DNA from: Loxodes magnus
Lineage: Eukaryota > Ciliophora > Karyorelictea > Loxodida > Loxodidae
Direction of reading: 5' to 3'
NCBI GenBank assembly: GCA_946699065.1
Contig: CAMPDV010001519.1
Span: forward strand, 43,717 to 107,716
Length of the DNA stretch: 64,000 bases
Positions 12,501 to 25,559 of the stretch are shown piece by piece. Position 1 is the first letter of the stretch, and each line of letters begins with the position of its first letter. Both the position numbers and the translations under genes were made by a program. Below the pieces are notes generated by a model. It saw nothing but the letters and a program-made list of their open reading frames with translations, did no database searches and was not told the DNA's origin.

Positions 12501-15500
12501 AAGAAAAGAAAATAGAATTTCAGCTTTTGAGTTACTAAAACTTAGAGATAAAAAGAAGTGATAAGTATTTAGAAAAGTGAGGAAGTAAAGTAAGAAAAGA
12601 AGATAGAATATCAGCTTTTAGAATTACTAAAACTTAGAGATAAAAAGAAGTGATAAGTATTTAGAAAAGTGAGGAAGTAAAGTAAGAAAAGAAGAAAGAA
12701 TTTCAGCTTTTAGAGTTACTAAAACTTAGAGATAAAAAGAAGTGATAAGTATTTAGAAAAGTGAGGAATTAAAGTAAGAAAAGAAAATAGAATTTCAGCT
12801 TTTGAGTTACTAAAACTTAGAGATAAAAAGAAGTAATAAGTATTTAGAAAAGTGAGGAAGTAAAGTAAGAGAAGAAAATAGAATTTCAGCTTTTAGAGTT
12901 ACTAAAACTTAGAGATAAAAAGAAGTGATAAGTATTTAGAAAAGTGAGGAAGTAAAGTAAGAAAAGAAGATAGAATTTCAGCTTTTGAGTTACAAAAACT
13001 CAGAGATAAAAAGAAGTGATAAGTATTTAGAAAAGTGAGGAAGTAAAGTAAGTAAAGAAGATAGAATATCAGCTTTTAGAGTTACTAAAACTTAGAGATA
13101 AAAAGAAGTGATAAGTATTTAGAAAAGTGAGGAAGTAAAGTAAGAAAAGAAGATAGAATATCAGCTTTTAGAATTACTAAAACTTAGAGATAAAAAGAAG
13201 TGATAAGTATTTAGAAAAGTGAGGAAGTAAAGTAAGAAAAGAAGAAAGAATATCAGCTTTTAGAATTACTAAAACATAGAGATAAAAAGAAGTGATAAGT
13301 ATTTAGAAAAGTGAGGAAGTAAAGTAAGAAAAGAAGATAGAATTTCAGCTTTTGAGTTACTAAAACTTAGAGATGAAAAGAAGTGATAAGTATTTAGAAA
13401 AGTGAGGAAGTAAAGTAAGAAAAGAAGATAGAATTTCAGCTTTTGAGTTACTAAAACTTAGAGATAAAAAGAAGTAATAAGTATTTAGAAAAGTGAGGAA
13501 GTAAAGTAAGAAAAGAAGAAAGAATTTCAGCTTTTGAGTTACTAAAACATAGAGATAAAAAGAAGTGATAAGTATTTAGAAAAGTGAGGAAGTAAAGTAA
13601 GAAAAGAAAATAGAATATCAGCTTTTAGAATTACTAAAACTTAGAGATAAAAAGAAGTGATAAGTATTTAGAAAAGTGAGGAAGTAAAGTAAGAAAAGAA
13701 AATAGAATATCAGCTTTTAGAGTTACTAAAACTTAGAGATAAAAAGAAGTGATAAGTATTTAGAAAAGTGAGGAAGTAAAGTAAGAAAAGAAGATAGAAT
13801 ATCAGCTTTTAGAATTACTAAAACTTAGAGATAAAAAGAAGTAATAAGTATTTAGAAAAGTGAGGAAGTAAAGTAAGAAAAGAAAATAGAATATCAGCTT
13901 AAGATTTACTAAAACATAGAGATAAAAAGAAGTGATAAGTATTTAGAAAAGTGAGGAAGTAAAGTAAGAAAAGAAAATAGAATTTCAGCTTTTGAGTTAC
14001 TAAAACTTAGAGATAAAAAGAAGTGATAAGTATTTAGAAAAGTGAGGAAGTAAAGTAAGAAAAGAAAATAGAATTTCAGCTTTTAGAGTTACTAAAACTT
14101 AGAGATAAAAAGAAGTGATAAGTATTTAGAAAAGTGAGGAAGTAAAGTAAGAAAAGAAGAAAGAATATCAGCTTTTAGAGTTACTAAAACATAGAGATAA
14201 AAAGAAGTGATAAGTATTTAGAAAAGTGAGGAAGTAAAGTAAGAAAAGAAGATAGAATTTCAGCTTTTGAGTTACTAAAACTTAGAGATGAAAAGAAGTG
14301 ATAAGTATTTAGAAAAGTGAGGAAGTAAAGTAAGAAAAGAAAATAGAATATCAGCTTTTAGAGTTACTAAAACTTAGAGATAAAAAGAAGTGATAAGTAT
14401 TTAGAAAAGTGAGGAAGTAAAGTAAGAAAAGAAGATAGAATATCAGCTTTTAGAATTACTAAAACTTAGAGATAAAAAGAAGTTATAAGTATTTAGAAAA
14501 GTGAGGAAGTAAAGTAAGAAAAGAAGATAGAATATCAGCTTTTAGAGTTACTAAAACTTAGAGATAAAAAGAAGTGATAAGTATTTAGAAAAGTGAGGAA
14601 TTAAAGTAAGAAAAGAAGATAGAATATCAGCTTAAGAGTTACTAAAACTTAGAGATAAAAAGAAGTGATAAGTATTTAGAAAAGTGAGGAAGTAAAGTAA
14701 GAAAAGAAGAAAGAATTTCAGCTTAAGAGTTACTAAAACTTAGAGATGAAAAGAAGTGATAAGTATTTAGAAAAGTGAGGAAGTAAAGTAAGAAAAGAAG
14801 ATAGAATTTCAGCTTTTGAGTTACTAAAACTTAGAGATGAAAAGAAGTGATAAGTATTTAGAAAAGTGAGGAAGTAAAGTAAGAAAAGAAAATAGAATTT
14901 CAGCTTTTAGAGTTACTAAAACTTAGAGATAAAAAGAAGTGATAAGTATTTAGAAAAGTGAGGAAGTAAAGTAAGAAAAGAAGAAAGAATTTCAGCTTAA
15001 GAGTTACTAAAACTTAGAGATAAAAAGAAGTGATAAGTATTTAGAAAAGTGAGGAAGTAAAGTAAGAAAAAAAGATAGAATATCAGCTTTTAGAATTACT
15101 AAAACTTAGAGATGAAAAGAAGTGATAAGTATTTAGAAAAGTGAGGAAGTAAAGTAATAAAAGAAGAAAGAATATCAGCTTTTAGAATTACTAAAACTTA
15201 GAGATAAAAAGAAGTTATAAGTATTTAGAAAAGTGAGGAAGTAAAGTAAGAGAAGAAAATAGAATTTCAGCTTTTGAGTTACTAAAACTTAGAGATAAAA
15301 AGAAGTAATAAGTATTTAGAAAAGTGAGGAAGTAAAGTAAGAAAAGAAAATAGAATTTCAGCTTTTAGAGTTACTAAAACTTAGAGATAAAAAGAAGTGA
15401 TAAGTATTTAGAAAAGTGAGGAAGTAAAGTAAGAAAAGAAGATAGAATATCAGCTTTTAGAGTTACTAAAACTTAGAGATAAAAAGAAGTGATAAGTATT

Positions 15501-18500
15501 TAGAAAAGTGAGGAAGTAAAGTAAGAAAAGAAGATAGAATATCAGCTTTTAGAATTACTAAAACTTAGAGATAAAAAGAAGTGATAAGTATTTAGAAAAG
15601 TGAGGAAGTAAAGTAAGAAAAGAAGATAGAATTTCAGCTTTTAGAGTTACTAAAACTTAGAGATAAAAAGAAGTGATAAGTATTTAGAAAAGTGAGGAAG
15701 TAAAGTAAGAGAAGAAGATAGAATATCAGCTTTTAGAGTTACTAAAACTTAGAGATAAAAAGAAGTGATAAGTATTTAGAAAAGTGAGGAAGTAAAGTAA
15801 GAAAAGAAGATAGAATTTCAGCTTTTAGAGTTACTAAAACTTAGAGATAAAAAGAAGTGATAAGTATTTAGAAAAGTGAGGAAGTAAAGTAAGAAAAGAA
15901 GATAGAATATCAGCTTTTAGAATTACTAAAACATAGAAATAAAAAGAAGTGATAAGTATTTAGAAAAGTGAGGAAGTAAAGTAAGAAAAGAAGAAAAAGA
16001 ATATCAGCTTTTAGAGTTACTAAAACTTAGAGATAAAAAGAAGTGATAAGTATTTAGAAAAGTGAGGAAGTAAAGTAAGAAAAGAAGATAGAATATCAGC
16101 TTTTAGAGTTACTAAAACTTAGAGATAAAAAGAAGTGATAAGTATTTAGAAAAGTGAGGAATTAAAGTAAGAAAAGAAGATAGAATATCAGCTTTTAGAA
16201 TTACTAAAACTTAGAGATAAAAAGAAGTGATAAGTATTTAGAAAAGTGAGGAAGTAAAGTAAGAAAAGAAGATAGAATTTCAGCTTTTAGAATTACTAAA
16301 ACTTAGAGATAAAAAGAAGTGATAAGTATTTAGAAAAGTGAGGAAGTAAAGTAAGAAAAGAAGAAAGAATTTCAGCTTTTAGAGTTACTAAAACATAGAG
16401 ATAAAAAGAAGTTATAAGTATTTAGAAAAGTGAGGAAGTAAAGTAAGAAAAGAAAATAGAATTTCAGCTTTTAGAGTTACTAAAACTTAGAGATAAAAAG
16501 AAGTGATAAGTATTTAGAAAAGTGAGGAAGTAAAGTAAGAAAAGAAGAAAGAATATCAGCTTTAAGAGTTACTAAAACATAGAGATAAAAAGAAGTGATA
16601 AGTATTTAGAAAAGTGAGGAAGTAAAGTAAGAAAAGAAAATAGAATATAAGCTTTTAGAGTTACTAAAACTTAGAGATAAAAAGAAGTGATAAGTATTTA
16701 GAAAAGTGAGGAAGTAAAGTAAGAGAAGAAGAAAGAATATCAGCTTTTAGAATTACTAAAACTTAGAGATAAAAAGAAGTGATAAGTATTTAGAAAAGTG
16801 AGGAAGTAAAGTAAGAAAAGAAAATAGAATATCAGCTTTTGAGTTACTAAAACTTAGAGATAAAAAGAAGTGATAAGTATTTAGAAAAGTGAGGAAGTAA
16901 AGTAAGAAAAGAAGATAGAATATCAGCTTTTAGAATTACTAAAACTTAGAGATAAAAAGAAGTGATAAGTATTTAGAAAAGTGAGGAAGTAAAGTAAGAA
17001 AAGAAGAATAGAATATCAGCTTTTAGAGTTACTAAAACTTAGAGATAAAAAGAAGTGATAAGTATTTAGAAAAGTGAGGAAGTAAAGTAAGAAAAAAGAA
17101 AATAGAATTTCAGCTTTTAGAGTTACTAAAACTTAGAGATAAAAAGAAGTGATAAGTATTTAGAAAAGTGAGGAAGTAAAGTAAGAAAAGAAGATAGAAT
17201 ATCAGCTTTTAGAATTACTAAAACTTAGAGATAAAAAGAAGTGATAAGTATTTAGAAAAGTGAGGAAGTAAAGTAAGAAAAGAAGATAGAATTTCAGCTT
17301 TTGAGTTACTAAAACTTAGAGAGATAAAAAGAAGTGATAAGTATTTAGAAAAGTGAGGAAGTAAAGTAAGAAAAGAAGATAGAATTTCAGCTTTTAGAGT
17401 TACTAAAACTTAGAGATAAAAAGAAGTGATAAGTATTTAGAAAAGTGAGGAAGTAAAGTAAGAAAAGAAGATAGAATATAAGCTTTTGAGTTACTAAAAC
17501 TTAGAGATAAAAAGAAGTGATAAGTATTTAGAAAAGTGAGGAAGTAAAGTAAGAAAAGAAGATAGAATATCAGCTTTTAGAATTACTAAAACTTAGAGAT
17601 AAAACGAAGTGATAAGTATTTAGAAAAGTGAGGAAGTAAAGTAAGAAAAGAAGATAGAATATCAGCTTTTAGAATTACTAAAACATAGAAATAAAAAGAA
17701 GTGATAAGTATTTAGAAAAGTGAGGAAGTAAAGTAAGAAAAGAAAATAGAATTTCAGCTTTTAGAATTACTAAAACATAGAAATAAAAAGAAGTGATAAG
17801 TATTTAGAAAAGTGAGGAAGTAAAGTAAGAAAAGAAGAAAGAATATCAGCTTAAGAGTTACTAAAACTTAGAGATAAAAAGAAGTTATAAGTATTTAGAA
17901 AAGTGAGGAAGTAAAGTAAGAAAAGAAGATAGAATATCAGCTTTTAGAATTACTAAAACTTAGAGATAAAAAGAAGTGATAAGTATTTAGAAAAGTGAGG
18001 AAGTAAAGTAAGAAAAGAAAATAGAATTTCAGCTTTTAGAGTTACTAAAACTTAGAGATAAAAAGAAGTGATAAGTATTTAGAAAAGTGAGGAAGTAAAG
18101 TAAGAGAAGAAAATAGAATATAAGCTTTTGAGTTACTAAAACTTAGAGATAAAAAGAAGTGATAAGTATTTAGAAAAGTGAGGAAGTAAAGTAAGAGAAG
18201 AAGATAGAATTTCAGCTTTTAGAGTTACTAAAACTTAGAGATAAAAAGAAGTGATAAGTATTTAGAAAAGTGAGGAAGTAAAGTAAGAAAAGAAGATAGA
18301 ATATAAGCTTTTGAGTTACTAAAACTTAGAGATAAAAAGAAGTGATAAGTATTTAGAAAAGTGAGGAAGTAAAGTAAGAGAAGAAGATAGAATTTCAGCT
18401 TTTGAGTTACTAAAACTTAGAGATAAAAAGAAGTGATAAGTATTTAGAAAAGTGAGGAAGTAAAGTAAGAGAAGAAAATAGAATATAAGCTTTTGAGTTA

Positions 18501-19578
18501 CTAAAACTTAGAGATAAAAAGAAGTGATAAGTATTTAGAAAAGTGAGGAAGTAAAGTAAGAGAAGAAGATAGAATTTCAGCTTTTAGAGTTACTAAAACT
18601 TAGAGATAAAAAGAAGTGATAAGTATTTAGAAAAGTGAGGAAGTAAAGTAAGAAAAGAAGATAGAATATCAGCTTTTAGAATTACTAAAACTTAGAGATA
18701 AAAAGAAGTGATAAGTATTTAGAAAAGTGAGGAAGTAAAGTAAGAAAAGAAGATAGAATATCAGCTTAAGAGTTACTAAAACTTAGAGATAAAAAGAAGT
18801 TATAAGTATTTAGAAAAGTGAGGAAGTAAAGTAAGAAAAGAAGATAGAATATCAGCTTTTAGAATTACTAAAACTTAGAGATAAAAAGAAGTGATAAGTA
18901 TTTAGAAAAGTGAGGAAGTAAAGTAAGAGAAGAAAATAGAATATCAGCTTTTAGAGTTACTAAAACTTAGAGATAAAAAGAAGTGATAAGTATTTTGAAT
19001 AGTGAGGAAGTAAAGTAAGAAAAGAAGAAAATAGAATATAAGCTTTTGAGTTACTAAAACTTAGAGATAAAAAGAAGTGATAAGTATTTAGAAAAGTGAG
19101 GAAGTAAAGTAAGAAAAGAAGAAAGAATATCAGCTTAAGATTTACTAAAACATAGAGATAAAAAGAAGTGATAAGTATTTAGAAAAGTGAGGAAGTAAAG
19201 TAAGAGAAGAAGATAGAATATCAGCTTTTAGAATTACTAAAACTTAGAGATAAAAAGAAGTGATAAGTATTTAGAAAAGTGAGGAATTAAAGTAAGAAAA
19301 GAAAATAGAATTTCAGCTTTTAGAGTTACTAAAACTTAGAGATAAAAAGAAGTGATAAGTATTTAGAAAAGTGAGGAAGTAAAGTAAGAAAACAAGAAAA
19401 TAGAATATAAGCTTTTAGAATTACTAAAACTTAGAGATAAAAAGAAGTGATAAGTATTTAGAAAAGTGAGGAAGTAAAGTAAGAAAAGAAGAAAGAATTT
19501 CAGCTTTTAGAATTACTAAAACTTAGAGATAAAAAGAAGTGATAAGTATTTAGAAAAGTGAGGAAGTAAAGTAAGAAA

Positions 19579-20964
19579 ACAAGAAAATAGAATATAAGCT
19601 TTTAGAATTACTAAAACTTAGAGATAAAAAGAAGTGATAAGTATTTTGAATAGTGAGGAAGTAAAGTAAGAGAAGAAGATAGAATTTCAGCTTTTAGAGT
19701 TACTAAAACTTAGAGATAAAAAGAAGTGATAAGTATTTAGAAAAGTGAGGAAGTAAAGTAAGAGAAGAAGATAGAATTTCAGCTTTTAGAGTTACTAAAA
19801 CTTAGAGATAAAAAGAAGTGATAAGTATTTAGAAAAGTGAGGAAGTAAAGTAAGAAAAGAAAATAGAATATAAGCTTTTGAGTTACTAAAACTTAGAGAT
19901 AAAAAGAAGTGATAAGTATTTTGAATAGTGAGGAAGTAAAGTAAGAGAAGAAGATAGAATTTCAGCTTTTAGAGTTACTAAAACTTAGAGATAAAAAGAA
20001 GTTATAAGTATTTAGAAAAGTGAGGAAGTAAAGTAAGAAAACAAGAAAATAGAATATAAGCTTTTAGAATTACTAAAACTTAGAGATAAAAAGAAGTGAT
20101 AAGTATTTTGAATAGTGAGGAAGTAAAGTAAGAGAAGAAGATAGAATTTCAGCTTTTAGAGTTACTAAAACTTAGAGATAAAAAGAAGTGATAAGTATTT
20201 AGAAAAGTGAGGAAGTAAAGTAAGAGAAGAAGATAGAATTTCAGCTTTTAGAGTTACTAAAACTTAGAGATAAAAAGAAGTGATAAGTATTTAGAAAAGT
20301 GAGGAAGTAAAGTAAGAAAAGAAAATAGAATATAAGCTTTTGAGTTACTAAAACTTAGAGATAAAAAGAAGTGATAAGTATTTTGAATAGTGAGGAAGTA
20401 AAGTAAGAGAAGAAGATAGAATTTCAGCTTTTAGAATTACTAAAACTTAGAGATAAAAAGAAGTTATAAGTATTTAGAAAAGTGAGGAAGTAAAGTAAGA
20501 AAACAAGAAAATAGAATATAAGCTTTTAGAATTACTAAAACTTAGAGATAAAAAGAAGTGATAAGTATTTTGAATAGTGAGGAAGTAAAGTAAGAGAAGA
20601 AGATAGAATTTCAGCTTTTAGAGTTACTAAAACTTAGAGATAAAAAGAAGTGATAAGTATTTAGAAAAGTGAGGAAGTAAAGTAAGAGAAGAAGATAGAA
20701 TTTCAGCTTTTAGAGTTACTAAAACTTAGAGATAAAAAGAAGTGATAAGTATTTAGAAAAGTGAGGAAGTAAAGTAAGAAAAGAAAATAGAATATAAGCT
20801 TTTGAGTTACTAAAACTTAGAGATAAAAAGAAGTGATAAGTATTTTGAATAGTGAGGAAGTAAAGTAAGAGAAGAAGATAGAATTTCAGCTTTTAGAGTT
20901 ACTAAAACTTAGAGATAAAAAGAAGTTATAAGTATTTAGAAAAGTGAGGAAGTAAAGTAAGAAA
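19579..20964. repeat. 462-bp higher-order repeat of 5 satellite monomers, 3 copies
   Basis: A five-monomer block is repeated with starts at about 19579, 20041 and 20503, exactly 462 bp apart. Each block begins with a monomer reading ACAAGAAAATAG and contains two monomers ending TTTTGAATAG. Related blocks recur out of step at about 21148 and 22163. Higher-order structure is confined to this part of the array and implies local homogenisation. Confidence 0.7.
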
Positions 20965-23900
20965 AGAAGATAGAATATAAGCTTTAGAATTACTAAAACT
21001 TAGAGATAAAAAGAAGTGATAAGTATTTAGAAAAGTGAGGAAGTAAAGTAAGAAAAGAAGAAAGAATTTCAGCTTTTAGAATTACTAAAACTTAGAGATA
21101 AAAAGAAGTTATAAGTATTTAGAAAAGTGAGGAAGTAAAGTAAGAAAACAAGAAAATAGAATATAAGCTTTTAGAATTACTAAAACTTAGAGATAAAAAG
21201 AAGTGATAAGTATTTTGAATAGTGAGGAAGTAAAGTAAGAGAAGAAGATAGAATTTCAGCTTTTAGAGTTACTAAAACTTAGAGATAAAAAGAAGTGATA
21301 AGTATTTAGAAAAGTGAGGAAGTAAAGTAAGAGAAGAAGATAGAATTTCAGCTTTTAGAGTTACTAAAACTTAGAGATAAAAAGAAGTGATAAGTATTTA
21401 GAAAAGTGAGGAAGTAAAGTAAGAAAAGAAAATAGAATATAAGCTTTTGAGTTACTAAAACTTAGAGATAAAAAGAAGTGATAAGTATTTTGAATAGTGA
21501 GGAAGTAAAGTAAGAGAAGAAGATAGAATTTCAGCTTTTAGAGTTACTAAAACTTAGAGATAAAAAGAAGTTATAAGTATTTAGAAAAGTGAGGAAGTAA
21601 AGTAAGAAAAGAAGATAGAATATCAGCTTTTAGAATTACTAAAACTTAGAGATAAAAAGAAGTGATAAGTATTTAGAAAAGTGAGGAAGTAAAGTAAGAG
21701 AAGAAAATAGAATATCAGCTTTTAGAGTTACTAAAACTTAGAGATAAAAAGAAGTGATAAGTATTTTGAATAGTGAGGAAGTAAAGTAAGAAAAGAAGAA
21801 AATAGAATATAAGCTTTTGAGTTACTAAAACTTAGAGATAAAAAGAAGTGATAAGTATTTTGAATAGTGAGGAAGTAAAGTAAGAGAAGAAGATAGAATT
21901 TCAGCTTTTAGAGTTACTAAAACTTAGAGATAAAAAGAAGTGATAAGTATTTAGAAAAGTGAGGAAGTAAAGTAAGAAAAGAAAATAGAATATAAGCTTT
22001 TGAGTTACTAAAACTTAGAGATAAAAAGAAGTGATAAGTATTTTGAATAGTGAGGAAGTAAAGTAAGAGAAGAAGATAGAATTTCAGCTTTTAGAATTAC
22101 TAAAACTTAGAGATAAAAAGAAGTTATAAGTATTTAGAAAAGTGAGGAAGTAAAGTAAGAAAACAAGAAAATAGAATATAAGCTTTTAGAATTACTAAAA
22201 CTTAGAGATAAAAAGAAGTGATAAGTATTTTGAATAGTGAGGAAGTAAAGTAAGAGAAGAAGATAGAATTTCAGCTTTTAGAGTTACTAAAACTTAGAGA
22301 TAAAAAGAAGTGATAAGTATTTAGAAAAGTGAGGAAGTAAAGTAAGAGAAGAAGATAGAATTTCAGCTTTTAGAGTTACTAAAACTTAGAGATAAAAAGA
22401 AGTGATAAGTATTTAGAAAAGTGAGGAAGTAAAGTAAGAAAAGAAAATAGAATATAAGCTTTTAGAGTTACTAAAACTTAGAGATAAAAAGAAGTAATAA
22501 GTATTTAGAAAAGTGAGGAAGTAAAGTAAGAAAAGAAGATAGAATATCAGCTTTTAGAATTACTAAAACTTAGAGATAAAAAGAAGTGATAAGTATTTAG
22601 AAAAGTGAGGAAGTAAAGTAAGAAAAGAAGATAGAATATCAGCTTTTGAGTTACTAAAACTTAGAGATAAAAAGAAGTGATAAGTATTTAGAAAAGTGAG
22701 GAAGTAAAGTAAGAAAAGAAGAAAGAATATCAGCTTTTAGAGTTACTAAAACTTAGAGATAAAAAGAAGTGATAAGTATTTTGAATAGTGAGGAAGTAAA
22801 GTAAGAAAAGAAGAAAATAGAATATAAGCTTTTGAGTTACTAAAACTTAGAGATAAAAAGAAGTGATAAGTATTTTGAATAGTGAGGAAGTAAAGTAAGA
22901 GAAGAAGATAGAATTTCAGCTTTTAGAGTTACTAAAACTTAGAGATAAAAAGAAGTGATAAGTATTTAGAAAAGTGAGGAAGTAAAGTAAGAAAAGAAGA
23001 AAGAATATCAGCTTTTAGAGTTACTAAAACTTAGAGATAAAAAGAAGTTATAAGTATTTAGAATAGTGAGGAAGTAAAGTAAGAAAACAAGAAAATAGTA
23101 TATAAGCTTTTGAGTTACTAAAACTTAGAGATAAAAAGAAGTGATAAGTATTTAGAAAAGTGAGGAAGTAAAGTAAGAGAAGAAGATAGAATTTCAGCTT
23201 TTGAGTTACTAAAACTTAGAGATAAAAAGAAGTGATAAGTATTTAGAAAAGTGAGGAAGTAAAGTAAGAAAAGAAGAAAGAATATCAGCTTTTAGAGTTA
23301 CTAAAACTTAGAGATAAAAAGAAGTGATAAGTATTTTGAATAGTGAGGAAGTAAAGTAAGAAAAGAAGAAAATAGAATATAAGCTTTTGAGTTACTAAAA
23401 CTTAGAGATAAAAAGAAGTGATAAGTATTTAGAAAAGTGAGGAAGTAAAGTAAGAGAATAAGATAGAATATCAGCTTTTAGAGTTACTAAAACTTAGAGA
23501 TAAAAAGAAGTTATAAGTATTTAGAAAAGTGAGGAAGTAAAGTAAGAGAAGAAGAAAGAATATCAGCTTTTAGAATTACTAAAACTTAGAGATAAAAAGA
23601 AGTGATAAGTATTTAGAAAAGTGAGGAAGTAAAGTAAGAAAAGAAGATAGAATATCAGCTTTTGAGTTACTAAAACTTAGAGATGAAAAGAAGTGATAAG
23701 TATTTAGAAAAGTGAGGAAGTAAAGTAAGAGAAGAAGATAGAATTTCAGCTTTTAGAGTTACTAAAACTTAGAGATAAAAAGAAGTAATAAGTATTTAGA
23801 AAAGTGAGGAAGTAAAGTAAGAAAAGAAGATAGAATATCAGCTTTTAGAGTTACTAAAACTTAGAGATAAAAAGAAGTGATAAGTATTTAGAAAAGTGAG

Positions 23901-24829
23901 GAAGTAAAGTAAGAAAAGAAGAAAGAATTTCAGCTTTTAGAGTTACTAAAACATAGAGATAAAAAGAAGTGATAAGTATTTAGAAAAGTGAGGAAGTAAA
24001 GTAAGAAAAGAAGAAAGAATATCAGCTTTTAGAGTTACTAAAACTTAGAGATAAAAAGAAGTGATAAGTATTTTGAATAGTGAGGAAGTAAAGTAAGAGA
24101 AGAAGATAGAATTTCAGCTTTTGAGTTACTAAAACTTAGAGATAAAAAGAAGTGATAAGTATTTAGAAAAGTGAGGAAGTAAAGTAAGAGAAGAAAATAG
24201 AATATAAGCTTTTGAGTTACTAAAACTTAGAGATAAAAAGAAGTGATAAGTATTTAGAAAAGTGAGGAAGTAAAGTAAGAGAAGAAGAAAGAATATCAGC
24301 TTTTAGAATTACTAAAACATAGAGATAAAAAGAAGTAATAAGTATTTAGAAAAGTGAGGAAGTAAAGTAAGAAAAGAAGATAGAATATCAGCTTTTAGAG
24401 TTACTAAAACTTAGAGATAAAAAGAAGTGATAAGTATTTAGAAAAGTGAGGAAGTAAAGTAAGAAAAGAATATAGAATATAAGCTTTTAGAGTTACTAAA
24501 ACTTAGAGATAAAAAGAAGTGATAAGTATTTAGAAAAGTGAGGAAGTAAAGTAAGAAATGAAGAAAGAATTTCAGCTTTTAGAGTTACTAAAACTTAGAG
24601 ATAAAAAGAAGTGATAAGTATTTAGAAAAGTGAGGAAGTAAAGTAAGAGAAGAAGATAGAATATCAGCTTTTAGAATTACTAAAACTTAGAGATAAAAAG
24701 AAGTGATAAGTATTTAGAAAAGCGAGGAAGTAAAGTATAAAATTGATATTGAAAATATGACTAATATAAAAGAATTTAATTAGCATATTATTCTAAGAGT
24801 GAAAGAACAATTTTTATAAGAATGTTTTT

Positions 24830-25170
24830 AAAGGAATACACGGATGCCTACAGCTTAAAGATACGCGTAATAAATTTTAAATAATCAAAGTGTACTTCCT
24901 GAAATAACTTATACTAAGTATAACAGGCATAGAGTATAAGACATAATTTCTATTTTCAAGCTGAGGACATTCACCTATAATTTCTAATACGAACTTAGTT
25001 TGCGTCACATAAGCACATAAAATGGAATTGATGTGTATGTGGTTTAGCTCATGATGAACTCGATCATATATTTGAATGTACTTTATATAAAGATTTCTTT
25101 TAGGAATTATCTAATCGAAAAATATTTAATGACAAAGATTATAAAAAAATAATTCTTTATAACTAAAATT
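24830..25170 (+). pseudogene. 3'-terminal relic of a LINE-type (non-LTR) reverse transcriptase
   Basis: With TAA/TAG as Gln, the stretch reads as the C-terminal tail of a non-LTR retrotransposon reverse transcriptase. The clearest part is at 25032-25079: C-V-C-G followed by H-D-E-L-D-H-I-F-E-C, the Cys-x-Cys...His-x4-Cys motif that closes these polymerases. Upstream, a KLRT / GHSP / YNFQYELSLRH pattern matches the usual R-T-G-H segment, but it is split over three reading frames, so the copy has frameshifts and is dead. The catalytic part is missing: the satellite begins about 100 bp upstream. A basic, AT-rich tail continues to about 25560. The assignment rests on motif order only. Confidence 0.6.
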
Positions 25171-25559
25171 ATATTAATTCAAACTTTCCAAAAAGTAAAA
25201 CCCCCAAGATTGACAAATATATTAAAAATTTTCATCAAAAATTGCTTAAAAAAGTGATAGAAATTTAAAAAATTTAGCAGTTGAAAATAAAAGAAAAATT
25301 GATGGGAGAAAAAAATATTTTAAGAAAGAAACTTAAATATTGGTTGCGAAAACAAATAAGAAGAAAATTGAAAATAAGAAGAGAGAGAGGAAAATGTGAG
25401 AACACGATTTAGAACCAATATAGAAGAAACAAAAGAACAGGAGTAGGAAGAATTAACTAGAGGTTGATAATAAACTTACATAAACTCTTATACTTAACAT
25501 AATTCGCATGAAATAAACTATAATTAGTGTAATTATGTCCCAATACCCAAAGTATTGAA

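Larger units (their letters stand above)
1..24738. repeat. 91/92-bp satellite array, about 270 monomers
   Basis: The array is head-to-tail and uninterrupted. The monomer begins ACATAGAGATAAAAAGAAGT and runs through GTGAGGAAGTAAAG and ATCAGCTT. Length is 91 bp for the variants with CTTAAGATTTAC or CTTTTGAGTTAC, and 92 bp for the variants with CTTTTAGAGTTAC or CTTTTAGAATTAC. The plus strand is strongly purine-rich with very little C. It is not coding: 91 and 92 are not multiples of 3, and every monomer carries TGATAAG and GTGAGG, so TGA turns up in all frames as they rotate. Variants are intermixed along the array; a TATAAGCTTTT variant and a TTTTGAATAG variant are concentrated in the last 6 kb. 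The right edge is sharp at about 24738. The left edge lies outside the window, so true length is unknown. A centromeric or heterochromatic role is only a guess. Confidence 0.98.

Noticed and set aside
1-24738. Satellite as a repetitive protein-coding gene
   Set aside because: Monomer length of 91/92 bp rotates the frame and TGA occurs twice per monomer; no consistent peptide is produced.
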